Shown: piece after piece, positions 5,940-6,875 of the stretch | Numbering within the stretch: position 1 is the stretch's first letter | Layout: every line of letters begins with the position of its first letter | Assembly (NCBI GenBank): GCA_039811865.1 | Contig: JBDHZK010000138.1 | Span: forward strand, 1-6,875 | DNA length: 6,875 bases | Reading direction: 5' to 3' | Origin: JBDHZK01 sp039811865 | GTDB taxonomy: Bacteria; Actinomycetota; Actinomycetes; Propionibacteriales; Propionibacteriaceae | Made by a program: the position numbers and the translations under genes | The notes under the pieces: model-generated | What the model was told of the DNA's origin: nothing | Database searches by the model: none | The model's input: only the letters and a program-made list of their open reading frames with translations

Positions 5940-5945
5940 AGCGTA
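5940..5945 (-). promoter_or_regulatory. Probable -10 element of a leaderless sensor-kinase transcript
   Basis: Read on the - strand, TACGCT fits TANNNT and ends 6 nt before the GTG at 5933. The intervening GCGCAT is not a Shine-Dalgarno site. The spacing is identical to that seen in front of the response regulator and the Ser/Thr kinase. Confidence 0.45.
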
Positions 5946-6005
5946 AGGCCACCTCGGCGACCACCGCCGACACCGCGAGCCGGGCCACTGCGTCGCGTGG
6001 GACGT

Positions 6006-6021
6006 CCCCCGCTTCAGGGGG
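6006..6021. repeat. Short GC hairpin in the divergent intergenic region
   Basis: CCCCC (6006-6010) and GGGGG (6017-6021) flank a 6-nt loop, GCTTCA. It lies upstream of the likely start points of both divergent genes, so it is not a terminator for either. Its significance is unclear. Confidence 0.25.
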
Positions 6022-6047
6022 TGCTAGGGATACCGCGCCGCGACCGA

Positions 6048-6053
6048 CATACT
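6048..6053 (+). promoter_or_regulatory. Possible -10 element of the TspO-like gene
   Basis: CATACT is identical to the hexamer before the Ser/Thr kinase. It would give a start near 6060, inside the palindrome at 6058-6073, with a leader of about 60 nt. No good -35 is seen. Confidence 0.35.
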
Positions 6054-6057
6054 GGTG

Positions 6058-6073
6058 CCACGCTCGAGCGTGG
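6058..6073. promoter_or_regulatory. Perfect 16-bp palindrome, candidate operator
   Basis: CCACGCTCGAGCGTGG equals its own reverse complement over all 16 bases. It lies in the 187-nt gap between the divergent sensor-kinase and TspO-like genes, immediately downstream of a -10-like CATACT. That is a classic site for a dimeric repressor to block the TspO-like promoter. It could alternatively be a 5'-UTR hairpin, but with no unpaired loop bases that is less natural. The binding protein is unknown; the adjacent NarL-type regulator is one candidate. Confidence 0.5.
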
Positions 6074-6120
6074 ACCGGGAGTAGTTCTCGCGCCCGCAGG
6101 GCCCTGATCCGAGGTCGACG

Positions 6121-6875
6121 ATGAGCGCAGCCGAGAGTCCGTCGGCCTTGCTGCGGGTTCGACTGGCCGTTTCGGTGGCTCAGATCCTCTGCGGCGTCGG
6201 GGGGATTTTCGGCTCCGGCGTGCGTGGCTCAGGCTCCAGCGTTCGAGACTTCGCGCAGGGAGCGTTTCGTCCCGAGGCGACGTTGATCGCCCCGGCGAGC
6301 CTGGCCTTCTCCATCTGGAGCGTCATCTACCTCGGTTTGGTGGTCTACACGCTGTGGATCTGGGTGCCGGGCGCGGCCAGCGCCACCGTGGTGGCCCGCA
6401 CCGGATGGTGGGCGGCGGCGGCCATGGCCCTGAACGGCGGTTGGATCTTCGCCGCCAAGGCCGAGCTCGTCGACCTGGACGCGCTTGTCCTGCTTGCGCT
6501 GACGCTGTGCCTGGGGCGGCTGAACGCCGAGCTCGCCGTCATCTCGATGCCGACGCGGACCGCGCGGACCCTGGTTGGAGGTGCGTTCGGGCTGTTCCTG
6601 GGGTGGGCTTGTCTAGCCACCGTCGGCAACGTGGCGACGGCACTCGTTCGGCATGGCGTCCCGGCCACCGGGGCGGGTGCCACGATCGCCGCGGTCGGCA
6701 CCCTGGTCGTGGTCGCCGCGCTCGGCGTCTTCCTCGCCGTACGCCTGCCCGGCCAGTTCGCGGTGGCGCTGGGTCTGCTTTGGGGTCTGGCCTGGCTGGC
6801 CGTCCAGCGCAGCGCCGGGGAGCCGAAGTCGCTGCCGGTGGCGCTGACCGCCGGATTCGCGGCCGCGGTCATCGC
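6121..6875 (+). CDS. TspO/MBR-like (tryptophan-rich) membrane protein, 3' end outside window
   Basis: The frame is open from ATG 6121 to the window edge, giving 251 residues without a stop. GAGG (6111-6114) lies 6 nt before the ATG. The protein is strongly hydrophobic. The stretch A-P-A-S-L-A-F-S-I-W-S-V-I-Y-L-G-L (57-73) matches the TPAxxxFSIWxxIYxxL signature of the TspO/MBR superfamily. Later segments fit its helices: L-N-G-G-W-I-F (104-110), G-W-A-C-L-A-T-V-G-N-V-A (161-172) and L-L-W-G-L-A-W-L (219-226), with Trp enriched at helix ends. It is well beyond the roughly 160 residues of classical TspO, so it belongs to the longer 'tryptophan-rich sensory protein' relatives with additional helices, which may not bind tetrapyrroles as TspO does. 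The first helix starts near residue 12, followed by a Gly/Ser-rich loop (31-41). Membrane location is clear; function is uncertain. Confidence 0.75.
   Translation, partial: MSAAESPSALLRVRLAVSVAQILCGVGGIFGSGVRGSGSSVRDFAQGAFRPEATLIAPASLAFSIWSVIYLGLVVYTLWIWVPGAASATVVARTGWWAAAAMALNGGWIFAAKAELVDLDALVLLALTLCLGRLNAELAVISMPTRTARTLVGGAFGLFLGWACLATVGNVATALVRHGVPATGAGATIAAVGTLVVVAALGVFLAVRLPGQFAVALGLLWGLAWLAVQRSAGEPKSLPVALTAGFAAAVI

Overview
The window is a gene-dense stretch of high-GC bacterial chromosome. Codon third positions are strongly G/C, there are several GTG starts, and the protein families (PknB-like Ser/Thr kinase, CsbD, GlsB, HdeD, NarL-type two-component pair) point to an actinobacterium. 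Nothing in the sequence fixes the genus. I see no mobile element, CRISPR array, tRNA or rRNA.

Layout. Positions 1-4032 read on the + strand: the C-terminal part of a ClC-family chloride channel/transporter (1-777); an HdeD/DUF308 membrane protein (1015-1569) that overlaps a small potassium channel (1566-2063) by ATGA; a CsbD-like stress protein (2231-2401) followed by a strong terminator hairpin; a membrane-anchored Ser/Thr protein kinase (2523-3596); and a GlsB/YeaQ-type three-helix stress membrane protein (3766-4032). A 12-bp-stem hairpin at 4065-4102 separates this block from two convergent - strand genes, a NarL/LuxR-type response regulator (4138-4806) and its HisKA_3 sensor kinase (4911-5933), the kinase being upstream. 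Divergent from the kinase is a TspO/MBR-like membrane protein (from 6121) that runs off the right edge. Between the two divergent genes lies a perfect 16-bp palindrome.

How the genes may work together (inference). Chloride and potassium channels, HdeD, CsbD, GlsB and a TspO-like protein all belong to families tied to general, osmotic or envelope stress. They sit beside two phosphorylation systems whose proteins have almost no extracytoplasmic part. This reads as a stress/ion-homeostasis neighbourhood with its own regulators, but no direct regulatory link can be proved from the sequence.

The most distinctive sequence-level pattern is in the starts. The three signalling genes (Ser/Thr kinase, sensor kinase, response regulator) all begin with GTG, lack a well-placed Shine-Dalgarno site, and have a -10-like hexamer (CATACT, TACGCT, TAGAGT) ending exactly 6 nt before the GTG. 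This is the signature of leaderless mRNAs. The small stress genes instead have clear AGGAG-type sites. No wholly new system was recognised; each gene belongs to a known family.
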